Origin: Pseudoalteromonas sp. HM-SA03
Lineage (GTDB): Bacteria > Pseudomonadota > Gammaproteobacteria > Enterobacterales > Alteromonadaceae
DNA: 64,000 bases
Assembly: GCF_002289345.1 (NCBI RefSeq)
Contig: NZ_NSDG01000099.1
Coordinates: 50,146 to 114,145 of the forward strand
Reading direction: 5' to 3'
Shown: positions 43,875-53,340 of the stretch, in pieces
Position numbering within the stretch: the stretch's first letter is position 1
Layout of the letters: each line of letters starts with the position of its first letter
The notes under the pieces: model-generated
The model's database searches: none
What the model was told of the DNA's origin: nothing
What the model saw: the letters and a program-made list of their open reading frames with translations, nothing else
Position numbers and translations under genes: made by a program

Positions 43875-45221
43875 ATGGCTAAGGTTAAAACAACCTCTCG
43901 TCTTCGTAGAAGATCAGCTAATTCACTTTGGATTGGTGTTTATAACAGTATCCTGTTGTTGTGTTTACCTTTGATTGCGCTGATCTTATTAAAAAAATGG
44001 CTACGTAAACCGGGTTATAAAAAGCACTTTTTACAGCGCTTAGGTGTCTACGATTGTAAGCGTTTACCCGCCTGTATTCATTTACACGGTGTCTCCGTCG
44101 GTGAATGCGCCGCCATTGCTAAACTTATTCCTGAGCTGCGTAAACAGCATCCTCATTTACCCATTGTTTTTACTTGTACCACCGTTGCGGGTTCCAACTA
44201 TATTGAGCACAACTGGGGGGAGCAAGTCACTCACACCTATTTGCCACTGGACTTTCAATTGACAGTTGGTGCGTTCTTGACGCATTTTAATCCAGTATTG
44301 ACCATGTCGGTTGAGATGGAGTGGTGGCCGAACCTTATCCGCCAGTCGCGCAACCAAGGCAGTCGAGTGATGCTGGTAAATGCCCGCATGACCGACAGAT
44401 CAAAAAATCGTTATGCCAACATGTTAGGTCTTTTTACCTTTATGGTGTCAAAGGTGCATAAAATCCTGCCGCAAAGTGCGCTCAGTTATCAAGCTTTTCG
44501 CGAGTTGGGTGTACCATCTGAAAAACTGATGATGTGCGGTAATATTAAGTACGATTGGCTAGAAGTTAAACACGTCGACCCAACGCAAAAGCCCTCTCAG
44601 TTGACATGGATTGCGGGGAGCACGCATGACACCGAAGAAATAGCGGTGGTCGCAGCGCACAAACAGTTGTTACAGCAAAATCCAGCAGCTCAACTAATTA
44701 TCGCACCACGTCATCCTGAAAGATTTGATGAAGTATGGCAGCTGCTGCAAGCAAGTGGGCTGAGCTGTCAGCGTTACTCGCTCGCGCCAACACTAACGGC
44801 AAATACGCAAGTGTATCTGCTCGATACGATGGGCAAACTATTTGCGTTTTATCGTGATGCCCATGTTGCCTTTATCGGTGGCTCGTTAGTTAAGCTCGGT
44901 GGTCACAACCCTGCCGAAGCCATTGTCCAAGGGGCTGCCGTCGTAATGGGAAGTAGTCGACGAAATTGTGAAGATATATGTGCGCCGCTGAGTCAAGCTG
45001 GTGCACTTGTTGAGGGTAACGAGCCACAGCAAATAGCCAGAGAAGTCATCGGCTTTTGGCAAAATAGTGCTGCAACAACACAACAAATACAGGCTGGGCA
45101 AGCTGCAATCGCAAAGCATAATGGCGCACTACACAAAACCACATTGCAAGTTTTATATCAGTTAAAGCAAGCGCAACGGCCAGTTCATAGTACCCGATTA
45201 CATCCAATGGTGATCAGATAA
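43875..45221 (+). CDS. waaA: 3-deoxy-D-manno-octulosonic acid (Kdo) transferase
   Basis: A 448-residue GT30 enzyme that attaches Kdo to lipid A. The N-terminal membrane-anchoring stretch is followed by the GT30 pattern HGVSVGECAAIAKLIPELRKQHP with the Glu that acts as base. The second domain carries WIAGSTHDTEEIAVV and the GGSLVKLGGHNPAEA donor loop. The usual length is ~425 residues; here the N-terminus is slightly longer. It is followed after two bases by a GT9 heptosyltransferase, which fits LPS inner-core synthesis. Confidence 0.93.
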   Translation: MAKVKTTSRLRRRSANSLWIGVYNSILLLCLPLIALILLKKWLRKPGYKKHFLQRLGVYDCKRLPACIHLHGVSVGECAAIAKLIPELRKQHPHLPIVFTCTTVAGSNYIEHNWGEQVTHTYLPLDFQLTVGAFLTHFNPVLTMSVEMEWWPNLIRQSRNQGSRVMLVNARMTDRSKNRYANMLGLFTFMVSKVHKILPQSALSYQAFRELGVPSEKLMMCGNIKYDWLEVKHVDPTQKPSQLTWIAGSTHDTEEIAVVAAHKQLLQQNPAAQLIIAPRHPERFDEVWQLLQASGLSCQRYSLAPTLTANTQVYLLDTMGKLFAFYRDAHVAFIGGSLVKLGGHNPAEAIVQGAAVVMGSSRRNCEDICAPLSQAGALVEGNEPQQIAREVIGFWQNSAATTQQIQAGQAAIAKHNGALHKTTLQVLYQLKQAQRPVHSTRLHPMVIR

Positions 45222-45223
45222 CA

Positions 45224-46252
45224 ATGCAATACAGCAATATCCTTATTGTCCGACTCAGTGCTATTGGTGACATCGTGATGGCGTCAGGCCTTATTTCTGC
45301 ACTAAAGGCACGTTACCCAGAAGCAAAACTGAGTTGGTTAGCAGAGCCTGCTGGCGCGACCTTGCTACAACAAAATCCATTGCTAGATGAGGTGATCCTA
45401 TGGCCTCGTAATGAATGGCAAAAAGTGCGAAAAGCACAAGGGATCATAGCGCTACTTAAGCTAGTTAATAGCTTTAAAAAGCAGTTGGCTAGTCGACAAT
45501 TTGACTTAGTGCTCGACGCCCAAGGACTCCTTAAAAGTGGCGTGCTAGCTTGGCTAAGTGGCGCTCAATATAAGGTTGGGATCAATAGTCGCGAGGGCAG
45601 TCAGTGGCTTATGAATAAGGTAGTGACCTCGCCTTGGTCTGCTGATATCAGCTCGGAATACAGAGCTGCAGCGAAATTTTTTGGTGCGCCAGAAGCGGCG
45701 TTTCAATACTCGCTCATTGCCTCGAATGAGACACAACAACATACAGAAGCACTGCTATTGGAGCATACTCAAGGCCAACCTTATGTGGTGTTTTGCCCGT
45801 TTACAACGAGAGCACAGAAACACTGGGTAGATGGGCATTGGCGTGAGTTGTATAAACAAGTAAATCAGTCTATTTGTGCGCATATTATTATATTGGGTGG
45901 ACCAAGTGATATCGCTCATAGCGAGCGCTTAGAAAAACAGATGCCAGGGATCATTAATCTAACTGGGAAAACGACATTGCTTGAGTGCAGCGAGATCATT
46001 CGGGGGGCAAAAGGTGTGATTGGCGTTGATACTGGACTGACTCACATGGCGATGGCGCATCATACCCCGGTTATTGCATTGTTTGGTTCAACCTTACCGT
46101 ATGAAAACACCTTCAATCCAAATGGTCGCGTGTTGAGCGATAAACTTGCTTGCTCACCATGCAAACGCCGGCCAACCTGTGAGGCTCGTTTTGATTGTAT
46201 GGTGGGGCTCACGCCACAAAGAGTGTCAAGCGCACTGGGAGAAGTGCTATGA
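45224..46252 (+). CDS. GT9 LPS heptosyltransferase (WaaC-like)
   Basis: A 342-residue GT9 protein starting NILIVRLSAIGDIVMASGLI, the standard family opening. The C-terminal half has the ADP-heptose site IIILGGPSD and GVIGVDTGLTHMAMA, then ALFGST. Order after waaA and the WaaC-like WPRNEW segment suggest heptosyltransferase I, but other GT9 enzymes look similar. The stop overlaps the start of the next glycosyltransferase by four bases (ATGA). Confidence 0.87.
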   Translation: MQYSNILIVRLSAIGDIVMASGLISALKARYPEAKLSWLAEPAGATLLQQNPLLDEVILWPRNEWQKVRKAQGIIALLKLVNSFKKQLASRQFDLVLDAQGLLKSGVLAWLSGAQYKVGINSREGSQWLMNKVVTSPWSADISSEYRAAAKFFGAPEAAFQYSLIASNETQQHTEALLLEHTQGQPYVVFCPFTTRAQKHWVDGHWRELYKQVNQSICAHIIILGGPSDIAHSERLEKQMPGIINLTGKTTLLECSEIIRGAKGVIGVDTGLTHMAMAHHTPVIALFGSTLPYENTFNPNGRVLSDKLACSPCKRRPTCEARFDCMVGLTPQRVSSALGEVL

Positions 46253-47373
46253 AAGTTCTGCATATTGAAGCGGGTCGTCACTTATATGGCGGCGCACAAC
46301 AAGTGGTGTATTTAACCCAAGCGTTACAGCAAAAGGGCATTGAGAACGTACTGGTTTGCCCGCCTAATAGTGAAATGATTGCAGCCGTTGATAAGCAAGT
46401 TGTTGTGGAGCCTGTGAAAATGGCAGGCGATCTCGATGTCATGCAATGGTTGCGTTTACGAAAGACTATTGCCCATCATCGGCCTGATTGTGTTCATATT
46501 CACAGCCGTCGAGGGGTTGATACTTGGGGGTTACTTGCCGCGAAGTCGCTTAATGTTCCTGTTATTTTATCGAGACGAGTCGACAATACCGAGCCACGCT
46601 GGTGGTCAAAATTAAAATACCCAGCCTACGATAAAGTTATCGCTATCTCAGAGGGGATCCGCCAAGTATTACTCTCACAAGGTGTTGCCTCTGAGCAAGT
46701 AAAGTTAGTCCACAGTGCCGTCGATACCGAGCGCTTTGCACCAAATAGTGCGGAGCGGCAATGGCTGCTTGATGAGTTTGAACTACCACAAAATGCCTTG
46801 GTTGTGGCTAATTTTGCGCAGCTGATAGAGCGCAAAGGGCAAGATGTGATCATGCGTGCAGCCAAACAACTCATTGCTGAGCATCCTAATTTACGTGTAT
46901 TACTGTTTGGCCGAGGGCCAAAGCTGCAACAGTATCAAGCGCGTATAGATGAACTGGGGCTGCAAAAAATTGTCCAGCTGGTGGGATTTCGACAAGACGT
47001 AGCGCGTATTTTACCGGCGGTTGATATTGTTGCACATCCAGCATCGATGGAAGGGTTAGGCGTAGCGTTATTACAAAGTAGCGCATCTGGCGTGCCTGTT
47101 GTGGGCTTTGCTGCCGGTGGCATTCCCGAAGCGGTTGCGCACAATGAAACCGGGTTACTCGCTCCGGTTGGTAATCAAGTTCAGTTTATCCAAGATCTTA
47201 ATCGTTTATTGCAGGACCCGATTTTACGAGAACAAATGGGCCGTAAAGGCCGCGCTAAAATGTGCAGTGAATTTGCCATTGAGGTGATGGCGGAAGGTAA
47301 CTTGTCGGTGTATAGAAGTGTGTTAACTGAGTTGGGAAGAGCGCCTTTAACCAGCCAATCACAGAAAGTGTGA
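46249..47373 (+). CDS. GT4 family glycosyltransferase (LPS core)
   Basis: A 374-residue GT-B enzyme. The ATG at 46249 overlaps the preceding stop (ATGA), and the product begins MKVLHIEAGRHLYGGAQQV with the glycine-rich acceptor loop. The C-terminal Glyco_transf_1 domain has VVANFAQLIERKGQDV, LLFGRGPKLQQY and the nucleotide-sugar motif EGLGVALLQSSASGVPVVGF. It adds a later core sugar; which one is unknown. An open frame starting 54 bases upstream inside the GT9 gene is less likely. Its last 15 bases overlap the relic RAYT gene on the other strand. Confidence 0.9.
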   Translation: MKVLHIEAGRHLYGGAQQVVYLTQALQQKGIENVLVCPPNSEMIAAVDKQVVVEPVKMAGDLDVMQWLRLRKTIAHHRPDCVHIHSRRGVDTWGLLAAKSLNVPVILSRRVDNTEPRWWSKLKYPAYDKVIAISEGIRQVLLSQGVASEQVKLVHSAVDTERFAPNSAERQWLLDEFELPQNALVVANFAQLIERKGQDVIMRAAKQLIAEHPNLRVLLFGRGPKLQQYQARIDELGLQKIVQLVGFRQDVARILPAVDIVAHPASMEGLGVALLQSSASGVPVVGFAAGGIPEAVAHNETGLLAPVGNQVQFIQDLNRLLQDPILREQMGRKGRAKMCSEFAIEVMAEGNLSVYRSVLTELGRAPLTSQSQKV

Positions 47374-47963
47374 GTTCCAATAAAGGTAATCACCAATGCG
47401 GCTTACTAGCTTGGTTCTTAGTGGGTTTACAGCAATATGCTGGGCAATGGTATGCCTATCTTCTGTGGATCTGAGCTGATGATAGTAATACGCGCTTTGC
47501 CAAATTCTGTGTTTAGCAGGTAAGCTATTCTGCCTTTTAATTCTCCAACAACCTTACCAAGTTGTGCATTTCCAAGCGTCAGTAAGCCATGAAAGTGATC
47601 TGGCATTAATACCAATTGAATTAATTCTCTAATCAATTTGAAGGGTGAAATAGCATATTAGCTTCGTTAAAAATTTCTCATTTAGAACAACTAAATAGCA
47701 AAATTTTTGCCTTGCTACTAAAGCTATTTCCCCGCTTCAAGATAGATCATTTACTTAATACAACTGGTATAACACCCATGTTTGCCAGCTGCACTTAAAC
47801 TTTTTTCATTATGTGAGATAGATTGGCAAAACAATCGTGCCAGCCGATAATCCGTAAAATAGGGCGTGCGTTTATGGCAGTTAAACGTAATGAAGTATTC
47901 TGCGTACGGGATTGATATCCTGCCTTTTCTCAGGTTATTCCAGCTCATGTGCGTTCCTTGCAA
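47359..47963 (-). pseudogene. Decayed REP-associated tyrosine transposase (RAYT)
   Basis: On the minus strand the N-terminal part (SWNNLRKGRISIPYAEYFIT, about 47751-47954) and the middle part with the HUH motif LMPDHFHGLLTL (in 47427-47636) belong to the Y1/IS200-like RAYT family. The C-terminal piece IAQHIAVNPLRTKLVSRIGD ends at a stop at 47359-47361. The pieces lie in different frames, a segment between them is missing, and a 91-bp repeat sits in the middle (47643-47733), so the gene is dead. Matching REP hairpins lie at 48007-48058, just before the gene. Confidence 0.85.
47643..47733. repeat. 91-bp inverted-ended element inside the RAYT relic
   Basis: The ends GGGTGAAATAGC (47643-47654) and GCTATTTCCCC (47723-47733) are inverted copies with one difference. 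Inside is a symmetrical A+T-rich stretch (AAATTTCTCATTTAG and the CAAAATTTTTGC region). It splits the RAYT gene between its N-terminal and HUH parts, which suggests a non-autonomous insertion. I see no other copy here; its dispersal is a prediction. Confidence 0.55.
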
Positions 47964-48006
47964 TTGAGAGATGAGTTTTAAAGATAAGTCCTTCGATTAA
48001 ATCTAT

Positions 48007-48058
48007 CGAGGTACACCTCGACCTACGTGATGGATGGTAGGTCGTGATTTATCACGAT
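48007..48058. repeat. REP pair (BIME-like) next to the RAYT relic
   Basis: CGAGGTACACCTCGACCTAC (48007-48026) and GTAGGTCGTGATTTATCACG (48037-48056) face each other. Each holds a short hairpin (CGAGGT-ACCTCG-like and CGTGATTTATCACG) joined to the shared GTAGGTC tail in opposite orientation. This is the tail-plus-hairpin form of RAYT-recognised REPs. Confidence 0.75.
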
Positions 48059-48149
48059 AGGTTTGCGACAAAACATTCACGACAACCAAGGTGAACCAAA
48101 CACGCACATGTGCCGTTTAATTATTAATCGGTTAAACGAGGAGAGCATT

Positions 48150-48470
48150 ATGCTTGCTGCCACACTCAAAGAGAAAATTGCTAATAAAGAACTTCATGCC
48201 ATCGTGCTTAGCTACGCGGATTCAAATCACTACTTAGCTGGTGGTCAGGATGTTGATGGGAACTTGCATATCTTAATGCATGCCGAAGGTAAACTAACGC
48301 CGTTTAACTCGCTGCGAGAGGCCGAGACAAAGCTGGCGGAACTCGGCGCAACTCAAGCCTACCTCAGAGTTGAGTCCGCCTATGATGAAATTGGTCCAGA
48401 GGACTCTTCGGGAACGCATATCAGCAATATGGAGATCCGTCACTTAACTCCATCCGACATATCCGTTTAA
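48150..48470 (+). CDS. Small cytosolic protein, DUF6482-like
   Basis: From the ATG at 48150 (ACGAGGAGAG upstream) the product is 106 residues. It is acidic, without signal or membrane segments, with a pattern of LSYADSNHYLAGGQDVDGNL, then a helix NSLREAETKLAELG, then AYLRVESAYDEIG. This fits the small DUF6482 family of gammaproteobacteria, whose role is unknown. An open frame reaches 29 codons further upstream from a TTG, but the ribosome-binding site argues for 48150. Confidence 0.75.
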   Translation: MLAATLKEKIANKELHAIVLSYADSNHYLAGGQDVDGNLHILMHAEGKLTPFNSLREAETKLAELGATQAYLRVESAYDEIGPEDSSGTHISNMEIRHLTPSDISV

Positions 48471-48475
48471 ACAAA

Positions 48476-48511
48476 AAGGCTTAAGCGCCCATTGGTGAGT
48501 GCTTAAGCCTT
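48476..48511. terminator. Bidirectional terminator
   Basis: AAGGCTTAAGC (48476-48486) and GCTTAAGCCTT (48501-48511) are exact complements with a 14-base loop and A/T at both sides. It lies between the convergent DUF6482-like and PKD-lipoprotein genes. Confidence 0.85.
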
Positions 48512-48534
48512 ACAAGTTATCGAGTAGAGAGACC

Positions 48535-50436
48535 TTATTCTACTGAGAGTGTTATCGTTTTAGTTGCAACGGAAGCGGACTTTTCATCAACAACACTTAA
48601 ACTTACCTGATAGTCGCCTGATGCTACAGGAGTGAATTGTAGGTTCGAGTCATGAGCTGCGGTACTGTCAATCACTTCACCAGACGGAGCAACCACCTTC
48701 CAAAAATAGGTCAAATTGCCTGCATTGCTGTCGCTATCTATAACCGTTGGAGTTATCCAAAGCGCTGCATCTGTTTTCAGTACACCTTGATAGTCCAGCG
48801 CCGTAATTACTGGAGCGCTATTTTGAACAGCACTTACTTTGATGAATGCCGCGACTACTAGTTCAACCTTGCCATCAGACACGATGCATTTCAGCACATA
48901 GTTGCCAGCTTCATCGAAGGTAATAGATGCGCGATTATCAGCATTATTGACCACTGCCGTGCTATTCTCAGGCTTCGTTTCAAGCGACCAGCGATAAGTG
49001 AGCGGATCGCCGTCTTTATCTTCTGCGGATACCACAAAAACTTTGGTTTCCCCTTCCGCAGCTGTAGATATTTGTGGGCTCATAGACGCTGTAGGTCCAT
49101 AATTTTCAGGGTGGCTCTTTATCACGCCACTGGCAGTTTGGCTTAGCTCACCGTTACTTACCTCCACAAAATAACGGTAAGTCCCCTCTCCGTGAGGCGT
49201 AAAAATCACCGTGTCGGTATCTTCATTCGTAACGGAATAGGTCAAACCGGCTTCAAATGGCTTAAATGTCCAACTAAAGGAGAGTGTTCTTCCGCTTGTA
49301 TCTCTACTTCGCTTGGCACTAAGCTCGATGGCTTCATTGATTTTGGTTGACTCCGGCGCGTCGACGAATACAAGTGGTTTGTTTGCTTCGCCTAATTTGG
49401 CCGTTAAGGTATGGGTTGCTTCACTTAAACGGCCCTGTTTGTCTTTAAGGCTAAAGCGGATTTTATATTGCCCTGCCTTATCTAATTGAAGCGAGGTGAG
49501 AAATCCATTTGGTGTTGCCATTGCGGCTTGGCTGCCGCTCGGTTTGCTGTCAAAACTCCAAAGCGGTGTTACAGCGCCTTGATACTGACTACCATCGCTT
49601 TTCAGCTCAACAAAAGTCATTGAGCTTAATGTAACCTCTGAAGGCGCTGAAATAACCGCTTTAAGAGCTGGTTGGTTATCTATAACGATGACTTTTTCTG
49701 ATTTGCTATGTGACGATTTACCATCATAAACGGTTAAAGTAATGGTGTATTCACCCGCAAATTTAGAGGCGAAAGAGGCAAGGTTATTGTTAGGGCTTAC
49801 CAATGTGTATTCATCAACATTAGCAGGTGCAGTAACTTGCCATTTATAACTGAGATTATCGCCGTCTGAGTCTGAGCTGTTGCTCGCATCTAACTGTAGA
49901 TGCTCGTTGATGGCAATTTCCTGTTTTGTGAGTGTGAAGTCGGCGACAGGAGGTGTGTTCACACTTGGTGTAGTTTTTTCTTTTATACGGATCTCAAACT
50001 GTGTTGTCGATTCGTTACTACCTGACTTGATTGTTAGCCCTAGAATGTAAATACCTGCAACGTCAGCGGTAAAGTACGTTTGCTTAGCGTTGGGGTTAGA
50101 AAACTGAGCGTTACTGCCTTGGGGTTTGGCTTGCCACTGCCATGTTATTTCAGCATTTTCAGGGATCGCACTTCCCGTAGTGCTAAGCTGAATGACGTTG
50201 CCAGTCTCCCCAAAGGCACTTGCCTGAATTTTAGCGACTGGCTTAGTCGTGGTATCCGTTCCAGAATCTGTATTATCGTTATTTGAATCTGTGTTGCCGT
50301 TATTTGAATCCGTGTTGCCATTATTTCCATTTTTGCCGCTATCCTGATTGACTGGTGTAGTGTCACCGCCTGAACCGCCGCATCCTGCTAGTAATAGTGA
50401 ACAACAAAGCATTGATGTTATTAAGTTTTTGTTCAT
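48535..50436 (-). CDS. PKD-repeat surface lipoprotein
   Basis: A 633-residue lipoprotein: signal peptide with lipobox LLLAGC (Cys near residue 19), then a Gly/Asn/Asp/Thr/Ser-rich linker (about residues 20-65), then five or six PKD-like beta domains. These share patterns such as LDASNSSDSDGDNLSYKWQV and GDPLTYRWSLETKP. There is no catalytic domain, so it is probably an adhesive or scaffold protein on the cell surface. The linker is coded by 21-bp repeats at 50278-50319 and can change length by slippage. It is on the strand opposite the glmS unit. Confidence 0.85.
   Translation of the reverse strand: MNKNLITSMLCCSLLLAGCGGSGGDTTPVNQDSGKNGNNGNTDSNNGNTDSNNDNTDSGTDTTTKPVAKIQASAFGETGNVIQLSTTGSAIPENAEITWQWQAKPQGSNAQFSNPNAKQTYFTADVAGIYILGLTIKSGSNESTTQFEIRIKEKTTPSVNTPPVADFTLTKQEIAINEHLQLDASNSSDSDGDNLSYKWQVTAPANVDEYTLVSPNNNLASFASKFAGEYTITLTVYDGKSSHSKSEKVIVIDNQPALKAVISAPSEVTLSSMTFVELKSDGSQYQGAVTPLWSFDSKPSGSQAAMATPNGFLTSLQLDKAGQYKIRFSLKDKQGRLSEATHTLTAKLGEANKPLVFVDAPESTKINEAIELSAKRSRDTSGRTLSFSWTFKPFEAGLTYSVTNEDTDTVIFTPHGEGTYRYFVEVSNGELSQTASGVIKSHPENYGPTASMSPQISTAAEGETKVFVVSAEDKDGDPLTYRWSLETKPENSTAVVNNADNRASITFDEAGNYVLKCIVSDGKVELVVAAFIKVSAVQNSAPVITALDYQGVLKTDAALWITPTVIDSDSNAGNLTYFWKVVAPSGEVIDSTAAHDSNLQFTPVASGDYQVSLSVVDEKSASVATKTITLSVE
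50278..50319 (-). repeat. 21-bp tandem repeats coding the lipoprotein linker
   Basis: GTTATTTGAATCTGTGTTGCC (50278-50298) is repeated with one change at 50299-50319; degenerate copies lie on both sides. Each unit codes for seven residues of the GNTDSNN type in the linker of the PKD lipoprotein. Confidence 0.8.
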
Positions 50437-50585
50437 TTAATTATCCTTTTAAGTACCTCAATTCGGAAATGTATCCTGATGTTCATAATATTTCCAGTTA
50501 AAATTTGTTCAGTGCAAAATTTAACTTGTTTAGGTTTTGAAGTTTCGACTATAATCGCCTTAAATTTCGAAACGAAACTTATTTA

Positions 50586-51368
50586 ATGACTAAACGAAAC
50601 ACTCAACAGCGCAGACATACCATTCTTTCATGGGTGAATGAATACGGTGAAGTAAGCGTAGAATCACTCGCCGCTGAGTTTGAAACGTCAGAAGTTACGA
50701 TTCGTAAGGATTTAACAGCACTAGAAAAAAGCGGCCTGTTACTACGCCGCTATGGCGGTGCGATAGCTCTTCCTAAGGAGATCACCGCATCAGGTAAAGA
50801 CGAGCAAGACTCGGTACGTAAAACGGCCATTGCCAAAGCGGCCGCCGAGCTGATTAAAGATCACAATCGCATCATTATCGATAGCGGCAGAACCACTGAA
50901 ACCCTAATTCCTGAGCTTGCACAAAAGCGTGGTTTAGTCGTGATGACCAATGCGATGAATATCGCTAATCGATTGTTATCGCTTGAAAATGAGCCAACTT
51001 TATTGATGACCGGCGGAACGTGGGATCCGCACTCAGAATCCTTTCAAGGGCAAGTAGCAGAGCAAGTACTGCAATCCTATGACTTTGATCAGCTTTTTAT
51101 TGGTGCCGATGGCATTGATGTAGAGCGCGGCACAACCACATTCAACGAATTAATTGGGCTTAGCCGTGTGATGGCAAAGTCAGCCCGTGAAGTGATTGTG
51201 ATGGTCGAATCCGACAAAATTGGCCGTAAAATTCCAAATTTAGAAATACCTTGGGCACAGATCACCACTTTGATCACCGACAACAACTTGGCCGATGACC
51301 TCCGCCAAGCGATCGAAGCGCGTGGTATACAACTTATCTGTGCTGAACTACACACAACGTGCAAATAA
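50586..51368 (+). CDS. DeoR-family transcriptional regulator
   Basis: A 260-residue regulator with an N-terminal DeoR winged helix ([45 protein letters not shown]) and a C-terminal sugar-phosphate sensor domain (ISOCOT-like; [23 protein letters not shown]). It lies ten bases before glmS on the same strand, and DeoR-type regulators often control the glm genes. Its likely signal is an amino sugar phosphate. There is a 149-base gap upstream to the divergent lipoprotein. Confidence 0.92.
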   Translation: MTKRNTQQRRHTILSWVNEYGEVSVESLAAEFETSEVTIRKDLTALEKSGLLLRRYGGAIALPKEITASGKDEQDSVRKTAIAKAAAELIKDHNRIIIDSGRTTETLIPELAQKRGLVVMTNAMNIANRLLSLENEPTLLMTGGTWDPHSESFQGQVAEQVLQSYDFDQLFIGADGIDVERGTTTFNELIGLSRVMAKSAREVIVMVESDKIGRKIPNLEIPWAQITTLITDNNLADDLRQAIEARGIQLICAELHTTCK

Positions 51369-51378
51369 TGGAGAGATT

Positions 51379-53199
51379 ATGTGTGGAATCGTAGGCGCTG
51401 TTGCTGAGCGTCCAGTAAACAAAATTCTTATCGAAGGTCTAAAACGCCTTGAATACCGTGGTTATGACTCTGCGGGTGTCGCACTTTGCGAAGGCGGTGC
51501 ACTCAACAGCGTGAAAGCCGTAGGTAAAGTGGTGAACCTAGAGTCAGCCCTTGAAAATGCCGAAGTAAAAGGTACTACCGGTATCGCGCACACGCGCTGG
51601 GCAACACACGGCGGCGTAACAGAAGCTAACGCGCACCCGCATATTTCTAACAGCGCAATTGCGCTGGTACACAACGGTATTATTGAAAACCACGAAGGTT
51701 TGCGCGCGGCATTAAAAGAAGACGGCTACGAGTTTTTATCTGACACCGACACCGAAGTGATGGTGCACCTGATCCATCAACTCAGACAGCAACACACTAC
51801 ATTACTCGCTGCCGTGCAAGCAGCGGTAAAACAGCTCGAAGGTGCATACGGTACGGTATTATTTGATAAAGCCAATCAAGATGAAATCATTGTGGCACGC
51901 TCTGGCAGCCCACTGGTGATCGGTCTTGGCCTTGGTGAAAACTTTATTGCCTCTGATCAGCTTGCGCTATTACCTGTAACCCGCAGCTTTATCTTCCTAG
52001 AAGAAGGCGATGTAGCACGCATTACTCGCGAAACGGTAGAAATCTTCGACATTAACGGCAATCCTGTAGAGCGCGAAGTGGTTGAGTCTAACATTACTCA
52101 GGATGCGTCGGGCAAAGGTGAATATCGCCACTACATGCTAAAAGAAATCTACGAGCAGCCAATGGCCGTACGTAATACACTTGAAGGCCGTTTAGACAAC
52201 GATCGCGTCAGTATCGACGCATTTGGCGACAAAGCTAATGAAATCTTTAAAGATGTAAAACACGTTCAGATCATCGCATGTGGTACGTCTTACCACTCAG
52301 GCATGGTGGCGCGCTACTGGCTAGAGCAATTTGCAGGCGTAAGCTGTAACGTTGAAATTGCCTCAGAGTTTCGCTACCGCGACTCATTCGTGCATGAAAA
52401 CAGCCTACTGGTAACCATTTCACAATCAGGCGAAACTGCAGACACGCTTGCGGCACTGCGTCTTGCCAAAGAGCAAGGCTATATGGCATCGATGACCATC
52501 TGTAACGTACCAGGCTCATCACTTGTACGTGAGTCAGATCTTGCCTTTATGACCAAAGCAGGCGCTGAAATTGGGGTGGCATCAACTAAAGCCTTTACGA
52601 CTCAATTAGTCGGCTTATTGATGCTAACTGCGTCAATCGCGCAGGAAAAAGGCCGTGACCAAAGTGCAATCGTCAACGCTATCAAAACCCTGCCAACCAA
52701 GCTTGAAGAAACCTTAACGATGGCGGATGGTATTGAGCTACTTGCAGAAGAATTTGCCGACAAACATCACTCATTGTTCCTAGGCCGTGGTTCACAATAC
52801 CCAATCGCAATGGAAGGCGCACTTAAGCTTAAAGAGATCTCCTACATCCACGCCGAAGCTTATGCGGCAGGCGAGCTAAAACACGGCCCGCTCGCGCTTA
52901 TCGACGCAGACATGCCTATCATCGTCGTTGCACCAAACAACGAGCTGCTTGAAAAGCTCAAATCAAACGTTGAAGAAGTACGCGCACGCGGCGGTATCAT
53001 CTATGTATTCGCGGACAAAGACTCAAACTTTGCCTCAGACGACACCATGCGAGTAATGAACGTCAACCACATAGAAAACATCATCGCCCCAGTGGTTTAC
53101 ACCATCCCACTACAGCTACTTTCATACTATGTAGCCGTGATCAAAGGCACCGATGTTGACCAACCGAGAAATCTGGCAAAGAGTGTAACGGTAGAATAA
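51379..53199 (+). CDS. glmS: Glutamine-fructose-6-phosphate aminotransferase
   Basis: A 606-residue enzyme making glucosamine-6-phosphate, the first step to UDP-GlcNAc. The start at 51379 gives MCGIVGAV with the N-terminal Cys nucleophile of the class II glutaminase. The isomerase half contains [20 protein letters not shown] and the C-terminus [13 protein letters not shown]. An upstream extension of the frame would hide the catalytic Cys, so 51379 is certain. Its last codons are the Tn7 attachment target, and a Tn7-like element is inserted just beyond. Confidence 0.98.
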   Translation: MCGIVGAVAERPVNKILIEGLKRLEYRGYDSAGVALCEGGALNSVKAVGKVVNLESALENAEVKGTTGIAHTRWATHGGVTEANAHPHISNSAIALVHNGIIENHEGLRAALKEDGYEFLSDTDTEVMVHLIHQLRQQHTTLLAAVQAAVKQLEGAYGTVLFDKANQDEIIVARSGSPLVIGLGLGENFIASDQLALLPVTRSFIFLEEGDVARITRETVEIFDINGNPVEREVVESNITQDASGKGEYRHYMLKEIYEQPMAVRNTLEGRLDNDRVSIDAFGDKANEIFKDVKHVQIIACGTSYHSGMVARYWLEQFAGVSCNVEIASEFRYRDSFVHENSLLVTISQSGETADTLAALRLAKEQGYMASMTICNVPGSSLVRESDLAFMTKAGAEIGVASTKAFTTQLVGLLMLTASIAQEKGRDQSAIVNAIKTLPTKLEETLTMADGIELLAEEFADKHHSLFLGRGSQYPIAMEGALKLKEISYIHAEAYAAGELKHGPLALIDADMPIIVVAPNNELLEKLKSNVEEVRARGGIIYVFADKDSNFASDDTMRVMNVNHIENIIAPVVYTIPLQLLSYYVAVIKGTDVDQPRNLAKSVTVE

Positions 53200-53223
53200 G
53201 AAAAGGCGCGCAAGCGCCTCAGA
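53163..53223 (+). other. attTn7 target site (TnsD recognition and insertion point)
   Basis: The last 12 codons of glmS (ending NLAKSVTVE) keep the highly conserved sequence read by TnsD. The element starts at 53224, 24 bases after the stop codon, as expected for Tn7. The five bases before the terminus, TCAGA (53219-53223), should be one copy of the target-site duplication; the other would lie at the left end outside the window. Confidence 0.88.
53205..53218 (+). terminator. glmS terminator stem, cut off from its T run by the transposon
   Basis: GGCGC-GCAA-GCGCC follows the glmS stop. Only five bases of host sequence (TCAGA) remain before the transposon end, so the T run normally expected here is absent. 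Termination of glmS may be weakened, allowing entry into the tns operon. Confidence 0.65.
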
Positions 53224-53230
53224 TGTGGGA

Positions 53231-53290
53231 TTAAAATAGAGTTTCATCACGTAAAATAAAGTTTCATCATTGAAAATATACTTTCATCAT
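53231..53290 (+). repeat. Three 20-bp TnsB-type binding repeats in the right end
   Basis: Units at 53231-53250, 53251-53270 and 53271-53290 follow each other with no gap. Each has AAAATAxAGTTTCATCA-like sequence (the third has TACTTTCATCAT). They begin seven bases inside the terminus. Tn7 right ends carry overlapping 22-bp TnsB sites, and these are the equivalent. They also overlap the region where the tns promoter must lie, so TnsB may repress it. Confidence 0.85.
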
Positions 53291-53340
53291 ATAGCGGTAT
53301 GGACTATGCTCAAAATACCATCAGTTGATATCGCTTTATC

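Noticed and set aside
47427-47963. Two separate small genes on the minus strand
   Set aside because: Both are frames of one RAYT transposase interrupted by a repeat and shifts.
51295-51378. Earlier start for glmS
   Set aside because: It would bury the catalytic N-terminal Cys and overlaps the regulator gene.
53231-53290. Regular 20-bp repeats considered as a CRISPR array
   Set aside because: The units abut without spacers and lie at the transposon terminus, so they are TnsB sites.
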